Assembly: GCA_965232105.1 (NCBI GenBank)
Contig: OZ246956.1
Coordinates: 4,278,001 to 4,342,000, forward strand
Length of the DNA: 64,000 bases
From: Multivorans sp965232105
Lineage (GTDB): Bacteria > Acidobacteriota > Thermoanaerobaculia > Multivoradales > Multivoraceae
Direction: 5' to 3'
Shown: positions 18,416 through 26,598 of the stretch, piece by piece
How the letters are laid out: every line of letters begins with the position of its first letter
How positions within the stretch are numbered: the first letter of the stretch is position 1
The notes under the pieces: model-generated
What the model was told of the DNA's origin: nothing
The model's database searches: none
The model's input: the letters and a program-made list of their open reading frames with translations, nothing else
Made by a program: the position numbers and the translations under genes

Positions 18416-20641
18416 CTATTGCTCTACTTGACTCTCGGCCCACGGCAAGACGCTGGCCGGCTTACACACGGCGTGGACAGAGGCGCACCACAGGTACTGT
18501 CCGGGGGACAGATCGCGGACGACGATCTCCTCTCCATCGTCCAGGACTGCATGGCCGGCGAGACTCCTGAGGCGGTCCAGTTCGATTCCTGCTCCCGACT
18601 CGGTAACGAGCCGGCCCCCCAGCCGCTTCGCCAGCCGGAGGCCGCCTCTGCTCCGGCCCAATTCCACGGTGATCACGCCGCCGGGCGTCACGTTCCGCCG
18701 CACGCCTGTCGCGCCGAATCCGTCCGCCCAAACGAAGACATCCACAGTCGAAACCGGCGGCGGAAGCCAGAACACCCCTTGTCCGCCCGAAGACAGGGGC
18801 GATCTCCCATCGATGGCTGACCCGGATCGGACCCATACGGCCGCTCCGTTGACTGGCGCCCCGCCCGAACGGACCGCCACTCTTACCGCCTTCTCCTCTC
18901 GTAGCCGCAACTCCAAGTCGGGGGGCGAAAGCCCAGTGTCAACGCGGAATTGGACATCGCCGGACGCGCGCTTGCTTTCGCTGTTGTCCGGCGCTTCGGC
19001 GACGGCCGTGTAGTTACCGGCAGGCAGCCCCTCGACCACGAAACTGCCGGACTCCTCGGATCGCGTCTGCCAGGGGCCTATGCCGATGGCCCCCTGCCGG
19101 AACGTCGCCTCTGCACGCTTGATCGTGACCCGAACCCCCTCAACTCCACGGAGGCCATCCTCACCGACAGCGACGACACGACCATTCACACGCCCTGCAG
19201 GCAGATCGATCTCCATGCGGACCACGCCGTCGTCGTCCGCCTCGGCCTCGACGAACCCGATGCGCTCGACAGTCTCCGAGTCGAGCCCCTGCCAACCTTG
19301 CTCCCAGGACCCCTCGCAGGGGTTGCACAGCGGCGCAGCGGTGAGTTCCACGAACCAATCGTCTTCCTGCGGCAAGAATCCTCGGAAGACGCCACCCTCC
19401 AGACTCCGCATTGCAACCCGCTGGGCGCCCCGCATGCCACCGAACCACAGCATGGCGCCTTCCACCGGGTCGCCACCGCGGCGCAGGACGCCCTCCACCC
19501 GCAGCAACTCGATGTCCAGAACCGAGTAGTCCATGCCCAGGAACTCGATCGACTCCTGGTGATATCTGTCTCCCTGTCGGCTTGAGACGTCAAGTTCGTA
19601 GTGACCCTGCGGAAGTCCATCCCATGTGAAGAGACCGCCCTCCTGCAGTTTTCCTTGGACCGACGATCCGTAGTTGACGACTTGATTCTGGCCATTCAGG
19701 TCAACCGGTGTAGCGGCCACGGCGAGATCCGTCAGCGAAGCGCCAAGAGAGCCCCTGACCTCGACCGTCAGGCGGTTCGACGCCGCACTCCGCAGGTCGC
19801 CCAAGTCGACCCAATCCTCAAGAGACCGGATGCGGACAGGCCACCGGTCCAGTGGCGAGTTGACCAGCCTCAACGAAAAGTGCCCAGGGGACAGTCCTTC
19901 GAGCGTGAACGAACCTGCCGAATCCGTCCACGCCGCCGACGGAAGGCGCCCGTCGTCCGCGGCCAGAAAGACTGCGGCCGGCGAGCCGGACAATCGCCCG
20001 GTAACCGTTGCTCCGAGCCTCGGTTCATCCAGGTCGAAGGCCAAGTCTTCGAAATCGTCCGTGACGGTCGTCGTCCACGCCTGAAAGGGGCCCAGCCAAA
20101 CGCGAAGGCGCGCCGTCTCACCGCCAGCGAATGGGCACGTGACGAGAAACTCTCTCCCCTCGTCCGCCCATTCGCCGTTGCAGGGCCCACGATAGAGGCC
20201 GGGCGCCAGCCGCCTTCCCGGCGCCCAGACCCGACCAAGGATGTAGAGATTCTCGTGAGCAAGACGCTCCAACGCTCGCTGTGAACTGCGGACCTTCAGA
20301 ACGATCCTGCGCTCTGGAACCAGCAACAGTGGTTTCAGCACGCCACCGGGCGGTACGAACAACGATGGCGACCAGGCTCCTGGAGCCGTCGCCCGAACCA
20401 CTACGCCGACCTCAGACGCGGGAACTTCGACCCGCAGGCCCTCCAAGGCGACCTCCCTGGGGAGCTCCCAGGAAGCGGTCCTTTCGCGAGTAATCGGGTC
20501 CAGTACCTCGAACGTGGCTGACTCCAGTTCCGGCAGCTCCCGGTCGGCAACGGCCTTCAACTCCAACGGCATCTGCGCCATACCAGAGGCAGCTATCCAG
20601 GAGAGCATCAAGCACGATGCGGCAAAGGCGGCCGGTCTCAC
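18416..20641 (-). CDS. Large secreted protein with repeated carboxypeptidase-regulatory-like beta-sandwich domains
   Basis: A 741-aa exported protein (signal peptide MRPAAFAASCLMLSWIAASG). It contains several repeats of the transthyretin-like/carboxypeptidase-regulatory type, recognised by phrases such as SAGSFTLEGLSPGHFSLRLV (~residue 245), GGLFTWDGLPQGHYELDVSS (~340) and SGSFVVEGLPAGNYTAVAEA (~545), each ending in a glycine-rich turn before a beta strand. There is no enzymatic motif. The start overlaps the stop of the 8-Cys peptide gene (ATGA), so both are translated together. I infer an extracellular or periplasmic binding or scaffold protein linked to that peptide. Confidence 0.78.
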   Translation of the reverse strand: MRPAAFAASCLMLSWIAASGMAQMPLELKAVADRELPELESATFEVLDPITRERTASWELPREVALEGLRVEVPASEVGVVVRATAPGAWSPSLFVPPGGVLKPLLLVPERRIVLKVRSSQRALERLAHENLYILGRVWAPGRRLAPGLYRGPCNGEWADEGREFLVTCPFAGGETARLRVWLGPFQAWTTTVTDDFEDLAFDLDEPRLGATVTGRLSGSPAAVFLAADDGRLPSAAWTDSAGSFTLEGLSPGHFSLRLVNSPLDRWPVRIRSLEDWVDLGDLRSAASNRLTVEVRGSLGASLTDLAVAATPVDLNGQNQVVNYGSSVQGKLQEGGLFTWDGLPQGHYELDVSSRQGDRYHQESIEFLGMDYSVLDIELLRVEGVLRRGGDPVEGAMLWFGGMRGAQRVAMRSLEGGVFRGFLPQEDDWFVELTAAPLCNPCEGSWEQGWQGLDSETVERIGFVEAEADDDGVVRMEIDLPAGRVNGRVVAVGEDGLRGVEGVRVTIKRAEATFRQGAIGIGPWQTRSEESGSFVVEGLPAGNYTAVAEAPDNSESKRASGDVQFRVDTGLSPPDLELRLREEKAVRVAVRSGGAPVNGAAVWVRSGSAIDGRSPLSSGGQGVFWLPPPVSTVDVFVWADGFGATGVRRNVTPGGVITVELGRSRGGLRLAKRLGGRLVTESGAGIELDRLRSLAGHAVLDDGEEIVVRDLSPGQYLWCASVHAVCKPASVLPWAESQVEQ

Positions 20642-20931
20642 AGTTCAGGCGGCCCGAAGTCTCCGCAAGCACCAGTGATGGTCTCACAGGTGGTGATCGT
20701 CTTGCACTTGACGACCAGGGTCTTCGGGTCCTCCTCACATTCCCTGGTGGACGTCGTCATACAGCCACCTTGGCCGGTATCGAACGAACCTGACGCCGAG
20801 CACCCACTCTCGGTGCAGGTGTAGTTGCAGTCACCGGCAATGGCGAACTGGGCGGGAACCAAGAGCCCAAAGAACAGAATGAACAGGATCAGGTCACGCA
20901 TCGGCGTCGATCTCTTGAAGAACACTCGCAT
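20638..20931 (-). CDS. Small secreted eight-cysteine peptide precursor
   Basis: A 97-aa precursor. The GGAGGAGG ribosome site lies four bases ahead of the ATG at 20931; a second in-frame ATG ten codons later would give a slightly shorter signal. The hydrophobic core (LILFILFFGLLVPAQFAIAG) is a standard signal peptide. The mature ~64 residues contain eight cysteines (DCNYTC, GC, GGC, REC, VKC, TTC, GAC) among many Thr, Ser and Gly residues, and end in GPPEL. The spacing differs from the 56-aa peptide and has no CC pair, so it is a different fold. I recognise no family. It is the first gene of a unit with the 741-aa and PDZ proteins. Confidence 0.78.
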   Translation of the reverse strand: MRVFFKRSTPMRDLILFILFFGLLVPAQFAIAGDCNYTCTESGCSASGSFDTGQGGCMTTSTRECEEDPKTLVVKCKTITTCETITGACGDFGPPEL

Positions 20932-20954
20932 AAAGCCTCCTCCGGTTGGGTTGT

Positions 20955-20983
20955 TACATCTAGTCGCGGCCTAAGCTCGTCAA
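20955..20983 (-). promoter_or_regulatory. Probable promoter of the 8-Cys peptide unit
   Basis: On the minus strand TTGACG (20978-20983) and GATGTA (20955-20960) lie 17 bp apart, 24 bp ahead of the start codon. The -35 is good and the -10 only fair. Confidence 0.45.
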
Positions 20984-21036
20984 CCGACATCACCCTAGCG
21001 AGTCTTCCGCGCCTCTTGACATGCCCGGCCGAGACA

Positions 21037-21068
21037 CGAACCGGACAAGAGACGACGCGAACCGGACA
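21037..21068. repeat. Pair of 11-bp direct repeats in the divergent intergenic region
   Basis: CGAACCGGACA occurs at 21037-21047 and 21058-21068, exactly 21 bp apart (two helical turns), about 135 bp upstream of the PP-loop/AraC gene. Tandem half-sites with this phasing are typical of AraC-family operators. The rest of the 20932-21201 interval shows nothing else clear. Confidence 0.45.
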
Positions 21069-21201
21069 GCAGGGAACTGACCGCCTCCGGCAACCAGACT
21101 CTGGCGGGCGCCGCCGGTCTCCCCGCTCGCCCCGGTTGTGGAAGCTGGTAGCTTCAACCTGCCCGGGGTACCGCTCGTTGAGAACGGAGAACGTCCGATA
21201 C

Positions 21202-22278
21202 ATGTCAGCTATTCTGCACGATCAACCCGTCTGGCTCTGGTGGAGCGGCGGCAAGGACTCGGCGTGGGCCCTGCACACGCTGCGGAACGATCCGCGGTGG
21301 GAGGTGCGCGGGCTCGTGACGCAGATCAACCAGCACAACGGCCGGGTGGCCCTGCATGGCGTCCGCCGGCACATGGTCGAGCGGCAGGCGGCCGCGGTCC
21401 GCCTCCCGCTCCACGTGATCGATTTCGACTGGACGGCGACCGGGAAGGACCACGACCTCGCCATCGAGGAGGGCCTGCTCCTCTTGCACCATGAACACAG
21501 CGGGAAGTTCGTTGCGTTCAGCGAACTTCTCCCGGGCCGCGCCACCAGGCGCCGTTCGGCGCTTCTCGGCCGCATCGGACTCCACCCTGTGTTCCCACTG
21601 CTGGGCCGAGATCCGGCCGACCACGCCGCCGAGATTCTCAGGGAGGGCGTCAGCGCCCGGGTGTGCTCGCTGGAGGCGGACCGCTTGCCGGCCAACCGTG
21701 TGGGTCGCCGCTTCAACGAGGACTTCGTCTCGGCGCTGCCCCGGGACGTCGACCCCTGTGGCGAGGGCGACGAGTTCCACACGTTCGTCGAATGGGCGCC
21801 CGGCTGGGCGGCACGAGTTGCGGCGACCCCCGGCAACAGGATCGAGTGCTACGGCTTCGCGTTCGCGGAAATGGAGGAGCCCTCTCGGGAGCTGAAGGCG
21901 GTCAGCTCCTCCTGCCACAAGGCCGGCAAACGCGACCCGTTCACCTACTACGCCAGGCTACGACGGGTACGTGAGCACGTCGACCAGCATCTCGCGGAGC
22001 ATCTCGACCTGCGCGCCTTGGCGCAGATCGCCGCGATGAGTCCCGGGGGGCTCGGGAGGTTCTTCCGAAAGGCTACCGGCAGGTCGTTTCACGACTGGCT
22101 GGGCGACCGTCGCCTCGAACGAGCAATCGTGCTCCTCCGCAATCACAACGAGCCGATCGGTCGAGTGGCCGAAGCCGTCGGCTTCGGCTCTGAACGCACG
22201 TTCCGCAGGCTGTTCCAGAAGAGATTCGGCTGCACTCCGTCCCGGTTCCGGTCGCAGGTACGGGATGGGCGCACCTGA
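21202..22278 (+). CDS. Fusion of a Dph6-like PP-loop ATPase with an AraC-type DNA-binding domain
   Basis: A 358-aa protein with two parts. Residues ~8-230 are an N-type PP-loop ATP pyrophosphatase of the diphthine-ammonia ligase (Dph6/MJ0570) group: the SGGKDSA loop (WLWWSGGKDSAWALH), PVFPLLGRDPADHAAEIL, and DVDPCGEGDEFHTFVEWAPG, the family's GExxEFHT-like motif. Residues ~250-350 are an AraC/XylS double HTH (LAQIAAMSPGGLGRFFRKATG and RVAEAVGFGSERTFRRLFQKRFGCTPSRF). The frame is open 62 codons upstream, but ATG at 21202 begins directly before the first motif. The fusion suggests a regulator whose sensor adenylates or binds a ligand. Both domain calls are strong; the role is unknown. Confidence 0.88.
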   Translation: MSAILHDQPVWLWWSGGKDSAWALHTLRNDPRWEVRGLVTQINQHNGRVALHGVRRHMVERQAAAVRLPLHVIDFDWTATGKDHDLAIEEGLLLLHHEHSGKFVAFSELLPGRATRRRSALLGRIGLHPVFPLLGRDPADHAAEILREGVSARVCSLEADRLPANRVGRRFNEDFVSALPRDVDPCGEGDEFHTFVEWAPGWAARVAATPGNRIECYGFAFAEMEEPSRELKAVSSSCHKAGKRDPFTYYARLRRVREHVDQHLAEHLDLRALAQIAAMSPGGLGRFFRKATGRSFHDWLGDRRLERAIVLLRNHNEPIGRVAEAVGFGSERTFRRLFQKRFGCTPSRFRSQVRDGRT

Positions 22279-22280
22279 TC

Positions 22281-23141
22281 CTAGTCCTCTCGGCCAGTCC
22301 TATTGCCGCCCAGCAAAGCCGCAACCACCTCCTCGACCGACACGCCCTCCGGCTCGCCCCGGAATCCGGCCAACCGACGGTACGCCTCAGCCGCGCCGCG
22401 GTGGAAGCCTTCCGGGAGGCCGGCCGCCGCCAACGTGTCGGCGATCTCATCCATCTCGCCGGCAAAACGCCATGCCTTCGGAGCCGTCGCCGAGGCCGAA
22501 CGCGTGCTGCGCTTCTCCAGGTCAGGCTGAGAGCGGGCCCACTCCCCGAGCAGGCCGTCCTCGACGCCGTAGGCGCGCGCGGCGGCGCGCAGGGCCAGCA
22601 GTAGCGCCGCGCTGCCCTTGGTGAATCCCGCGTAGCACATCTTGAGCGCCGAGGCGGCGCCGATCTCCGCCCCCAGGTCGATCGCCTCGAGCGGGGAACC
22701 GGCGAACAGGGCCGCCATCTCCGGAGCACCGTCGCCGGAGAGGTAAAGCCGCGTCGTGCCGGGTTCAACCGCCGGCGGGCCGACGATGCCGCCGTCCACG
22801 GGCCGTGCGCCGCCCGCGCTGGCGACCTGTCCGATCTCGAGTGCGGCGGCCGGGGACACGGCGTTCGCATCGAGGTACAGACCGTCGTAGCCGGTCTTCG
22901 CGACCGCCTCCGCGAGCGCCTGCGCGCCGTGCGGCGGGCAAACCGACACCACGGCATCGGCCACCGCCGCCATGGCGCCCAGCGTCTCCAGGTCCTCGAA
23001 GCCGGCGCCCTCGGCCCGTGCACGGGTGTCCCGGCTGCGCCCCTCGGAGGCCCAAACCACCCGGACCGGTTCCGCCACCGCGGCACCGACCGTGACGCCC
23101 ATCGCTCCGGGGTGGAGCAAACCGACAGTGGCGATGGTCAA
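22281..23141 (-). CDS. NAD(P)-binding dehydrogenase of the 6-phosphogluconate/3-hydroxyisobutyrate superfamily (DUF1932-type C-terminus)
   Basis: A 286-aa protein. The N-terminal Rossmann strand-loop reads ATVGLLHPGAMGVTVGAAV, a variant of GxGxMG. VDGGIVGPPAVEPGTTRLYLSG near residue 117 is the conserved substrate-side segment of beta-hydroxyacid dehydrogenases, and ALKMCYAGFTKGSAALLLALRAAA carries the helix with the catalytic lysine (K in LKMCYA). The C-terminal ~80 residues match the DUF1932 type. It is convergent with the PP-loop/AraC gene, with stops two bases apart. A near-identical copy of its 3' part lies at 17608-17838. Substrate unknown. Confidence 0.83.
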   Translation of the reverse strand: MTIATVGLLHPGAMGVTVGAAVAEPVRVVWASEGRSRDTRARAEGAGFEDLETLGAMAAVADAVVSVCPPHGAQALAEAVAKTGYDGLYLDANAVSPAAALEIGQVASAGGARPVDGGIVGPPAVEPGTTRLYLSGDGAPEMAALFAGSPLEAIDLGAEIGAASALKMCYAGFTKGSAALLLALRAAARAYGVEDGLLGEWARSQPDLEKRSTRSASATAPKAWRFAGEMDEIADTLAAAGLPEGFHRGAAEAYRRLAGFRGEPEGVSVEEVVAALLGGNRTGRED

Positions 23142-23169
23142 GGGATCGCTTGCCGTCGTTCGGCCGGCG

Positions 23170-24168
23170 TCAGCCGCCCGATGTCTCCGCCGCCCTGGCG
23201 GCCGCCTCGGCTTCCGCGTCCTCAGCCCGGGCGCCGCGCAGCAGGTTCAACATGCCGTAGTTCCCCTCGTGGCAGGCGTACTCGAACATCGGCAACGGGT
23301 TCCTCGTCATCGGCACGACGGCCGTCCAGGGTCCGGCGAAGGATTCCGGATCGTCGATCGTGTACTCGTAGACGAGCCGGTCCTCCCCCACGCGGGTGAA
23401 CCTCTCGGTCAGGCGCATGTTCGGGCCCGAACCCCGGAAGCTCGTCCGGTGGGTGAAGTTCGTCGTCACGACGACCAGGGTGTCCCCGTCCCAGTGGCCT
23501 CGCGAGTCGCCCCGCCACTGGCGGACGTCCTCGGGCAGCGGGGAGCGTCCGTCGAGCGGCACGATGCGCGAGTCGTGCACCATCTCGACCAGCAGCACGA
23601 CCGTCTCCTCGGTCTGGAAGATCTGGACGTTGTTGTTGTACGCACTCGGGCTCATCGGCGGTCCGGCGTTGAAGCCCAGGATGCACCGTTCGGCGACGCC
23701 GCGGTCCTCGGGGCCGTGGGCGGGTCGGCGACGCGCCGCGGTGCGCTCGGCGACCCGTTGCTTCGCCGCCTGGGTCAGCTCGGGAATCCGGCCGTCCGGC
23801 GGATCGACGATGAGCGACGTCCGCCGATCCTCGGTCAGCTTGTCCCCGTAGTCCCACCAGAACTGGTTGTAGGCGTTCGCCACGTCCGCCTGGGCCGACA
23901 GACCGTCCTCGGTACGCCTATCCTTGTCCCGCCGCGCCAGCGTCCGCTGCTCGAAATCGGCGGCCTCCGCGCTGCTGAACCTCTCCTGCTCGCCAAGTTC
24001 CTCGGGACGCTCGAGCGGCGTGATCGTCCGGAAGTCCCAGACCCCGCGCAGGTCGGGCGCGCCCCAGGGAGTGGGCTCCAGCTCCGGCGCGCCCTGCTGC
24101 GCGGCGAGGGGCGTTCCAGCCAGCACGACGATGGCGAACACTGCTACCGGCGCCTTGCGCTTGCCCAT
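23170..24168 (-). CDS. Conserved secreted protein of unknown function (copy 1)
   Basis: A 332-aa exported protein (signal MGKRKAPVAVFAIVVLAGTPLAAQ). Recognisable blocks are WGAPDLRGVWDFRTITPLERP, TSLIVDPPDGRIPELT, RCILGFNAGPP, VQIFQTEETVVLLVEMVHDSRIVPLDG, W(R)GDSRGHWDGDTLVVVTTNF and YEYACHEGNYGMLNLL. The same blocks occur in the same order in the gene at 40198-41208, so the window holds two paralogues of one family. Such proteins are common in Acidobacteria-like genomes, but I know no function. Conserved His, Glu and Asp residues in the HEGNYG and VDPPDGR blocks could be catalytic or metal-binding (speculative). Confidence 0.8.
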   Translation of the reverse strand: MGKRKAPVAVFAIVVLAGTPLAAQQGAPELEPTPWGAPDLRGVWDFRTITPLERPEELGEQERFSSAEAADFEQRTLARRDKDRRTEDGLSAQADVANAYNQFWWDYGDKLTEDRRTSLIVDPPDGRIPELTQAAKQRVAERTAARRRPAHGPEDRGVAERCILGFNAGPPMSPSAYNNNVQIFQTEETVVLLVEMVHDSRIVPLDGRSPLPEDVRQWRGDSRGHWDGDTLVVVTTNFTHRTSFRGSGPNMRLTERFTRVGEDRLVYEYTIDDPESFAGPWTAVVPMTRNPLPMFEYACHEGNYGMLNLLRGARAEDAEAEAAARAAETSGG

Positions 24169-24199
24169 GCGAGTTCCTCCTTCGTGGGGTTGAGGCAGT

Positions 24200-25561
24200 C
24201 TACCGCCCCGTCTGTCGCTCGCCCGTCAACAGGGATCGGTCCGGCGGCCGGCAGAACCAGATCGACGCCGCGCCCAGGACCGCCAGGGCGACGAGGGTCC
24301 AGAGCGTGCCGCCATAGGAACCCGTTCGGTCCGCCGCGGCGCCGGCCAGGACGGGTCCGAAAGCGCCGATCACGCCGATGAGGAAGAGTCGGACGCTGGT
24401 CGTGCCGACGAAGGCCGCCCGCCCGAAGAACCAGCCGAACACGACGACTTCGCTCGTGTAGGCAAGGCCGTAGGCGACGCCGATCGCGATGACGCAGGAA
24501 TACGCCACGACCGCGGAAGTCGCCGACACAAAGACCGACAGACCGACAGCGTTGACCAGCAGGGCCAGCGCGAGGACGCGCGTCGGCGCGATGAAGTCGC
24601 CCAGCGAGCCGCTCAGCCGGCCGAACAGGCTGGCGCCCACCCGGAAGCCCAGAATGGCCGACGCGGCAAGCGTGGTGAAGCCGAGATCCTCCAGATGAAG
24701 GCCGCCGTGGGCGGACACGACTCGCCACGGCACGGTGTTCGCCGCCGTCGCGAAGGTGGCGATCCAGAACTGGGGAGTGCGCAGAGCGCGCAACACGACG
24801 CCCTTGGGCGCCGAACCGCCGGCGGCTTCAGCACTGTTCCCCGCCGGCCGACCCGGCTCGCCGAAGTCACTGGGTGCGCCGGCCATCTGGCCGGCTTCCG
24901 GGAAGGGACCCGCCGCGCCCGGACCGCCAGCCTCGACAGGCGGCAGTCCGTCTCGACGCTGGCCGATGTCGCTTGGCTGGTTCCGGATGAAGAGCACGGC
25001 GATCACCGCGACGAACAGGGAGAGCCCGGCGACGATCTGCCAGCCGACGCGCCAGTCCCACGACTCGAGCACGAGCCCGGCCGCCGGCTGCCACAGAAAG
25101 CCGACGATCGCGGCGCCCGACAGGATGATCGCCGTCGCCCTCGCCCGATACCTGCGGAACCAGAAGACCGGGATCGTCTGGGCGGGTAGCAGCGTCGAGA
25201 AACCGATCCCGATGCCGCCGACGAGCGAGTAGCCGACGTACAGCTCGGTCGCGCTCGTCGCATGGCTCACCAGCCAGAAGCCACTGGCTGCACACAGCGC
25301 GCCCGCGGTCACCGTGGCCCGGATGCCCCAACGACGGATCACGGCCGCCGCGACCGGACTGACCAGGCCGTACGTGAACGTGAACGCCCCGAACATCTGG
25401 CCGATCTGCTGGCGGGTCAGTTCCAGATCGGCGATCAACGACGACGCGAAGATGCCCAGGCCGTAGTAGGACGGAGCCATGCCCAGGCCGTAGGTCAGGA
25501 AACCCACGCCGACCATCGGCCAGCCGTAGAACCTTCGTCCAGATTCGGGCGAAACGGTCAA
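24200..25561 (-). CDS. Major facilitator superfamily transporter
   Basis: A 453-aa protein with about 12 hydrophobic helices in two halves, the MFS-type loop RRWGIRATVTAGALCAASGF between helices 2 and 3, and a 50-residue Pro/Gly/Ala-rich central cytoplasmic loop (residues ~200-245). It resembles OFA-type and monocarboxylate-type MFS members. The start is TTG at 25561, overlapping the stop of the upstream ABC ATPase gene (TTGA), and yields MTVSPESGRRFYGWPMV, a normal N-terminus. It is thus the last gene of the oligopeptide-transporter operon, perhaps handling a breakdown product. Substrate unknown. Confidence 0.87.
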   Translation of the reverse strand: MTVSPESGRRFYGWPMVGVGFLTYGLGMAPSYYGLGIFASSLIADLELTRQQIGQMFGAFTFTYGLVSPVAAAVIRRWGIRATVTAGALCAASGFWLVSHATSATELYVGYSLVGGIGIGFSTLLPAQTIPVFWFRRYRARATAIILSGAAIVGFLWQPAAGLVLESWDWRVGWQIVAGLSLFVAVIAVLFIRNQPSDIGQRRDGLPPVEAGGPGAAGPFPEAGQMAGAPSDFGEPGRPAGNSAEAAGGSAPKGVVLRALRTPQFWIATFATAANTVPWRVVSAHGGLHLEDLGFTTLAASAILGFRVGASLFGRLSGSLGDFIAPTRVLALALLVNAVGLSVFVSATSAVVAYSCVIAIGVAYGLAYTSEVVVFGWFFGRAAFVGTTSVRLFLIGVIGAFGPVLAGAAADRTGSYGGTLWTLVALAVLGAASIWFCRPPDRSLLTGERQTGR

Positions 25562-26598
25562 ACCACCAGGTCCCCGGCCTGGCCAGCGCCGCCGGCGGGC
25601 GGCGACGAATCAGGGTACAGGTGGCAGGCGACCCGCGCCGGTCCAACCGCTTCGAGCAGGGGCTCCGTGCGATCGCAATGCCCGAGCGCCTTCGGACAGC
25701 GCGGGTGGAAGCGGCAGCCGGACGGCGGGTTGCGGACGCTCGGCACCTCGCCGGCGATCAGGTGGTGCGCCCGCGCCGCCTCGACCACGGGATCCGGCGT
25801 CGGCACGGAGGCCAGGAGAGCCTCGGTGTACGGATGCCTCGGCCGGTCGAACAGCTCGTCGCGACTGGCGATCTCGACGATCCGACCGAGGTACATCACC
25901 CCGATCCGGTCGCTGATGTGGCGCACGACCGACAGGTCGTGGGCGATGAACAGGTACGTCAGCCCCAGCTTCGCCTGCAGGTCGTTCAGCAGGTTGAGCA
26001 CCTGCGCCTGAATCGAAACGTCGAGCGCCGACACCGCCTCGTCGCAGATCAGCAGATCGGGCTCGAGCGCCAGAGCCCGGGCGATGCCGATCCGCTGGCG
26101 TTGACCGCCGGAGAACTGGTGCGGGTAGCGGTTGGCCATCGACGGCAGCAAGCCGACCAGGTCGAGCAGTTCCGCGACCCGCTCCCGGAAGCGGCGGCGA
26201 CTCCCCGCCACGCCGTGGACCTTGAGCGGTTCGCCGACGATCTCCCGCACCCGCATCCGCGGATTGAGCGACCCGAACGGATCCTGGAAGACCATCTGCA
26301 TCCGCCGGCGAAGCGGCCGCAGCCGGCTCTGGCTGGCCTGCGAGATGTCCTCGCCGTCGAAGACGATGCGGCCGGCCGTCGGCGCCAGCATGCGCAGGAT
26401 CGCCAGCGCCGTCGTCGACTTGCCGCAGCCGCTCTCCCCCACCAGGCCGAAGGTCTCGCCGCGCCTGAGATCGAAGGACACCCCGTCGACCGCCTTGACC
26501 GATCCCACCCGGCGCCGCATGAGTACCCCTTCGGTGACCGGGAAGTGGACCTTGAGATCCTCGACACGAAGCAGCACCCGGTTGGCGGCGGAACTCAC
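25558..26598 (-). CDS. Oligopeptide/dipeptide ABC transporter ATP-binding protein (OppF/DppF-like)
   Basis: A 346-aa ATPase: Walker A GESGCGKS near residue 50, signature FSGGQRQRIGIARALA, Walker B LLICDEAVSALD, H-loop FIAHDLSVV, and the C-terminal peptide-transporter extension with Cys motif (NPPSGCRFHPRCPKALGHCD) that binds an Fe-S cluster in this family. The start is a GTG at 26598 overlapping the stop of the preceding ATPase (GTGA); the longer open frame upstream is not coding. It forms the nucleotide-binding heterodimer with that ATPase and powers peptide uptake through the two permeases upstream. Confidence 0.93.
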   Translation of the reverse strand: MSSAANRVLLRVEDLKVHFPVTEGVLMRRRVGSVKAVDGVSFDLRRGETFGLVGESGCGKSTTALAILRMLAPTAGRIVFDGEDISQASQSRLRPLRRRMQMVFQDPFGSLNPRMRVREIVGEPLKVHGVAGSRRRFRERVAELLDLVGLLPSMANRYPHQFSGGQRQRIGIARALALEPDLLICDEAVSALDVSIQAQVLNLLNDLQAKLGLTYLFIAHDLSVVRHISDRIGVMYLGRIVEIASRDELFDRPRHPYTEALLASVPTPDPVVEAARAHHLIAGEVPSVRNPPSGCRFHPRCPKALGHCDRTEPLLEAVGPARVACHLYPDSSPPAGGAGQAGDLVV

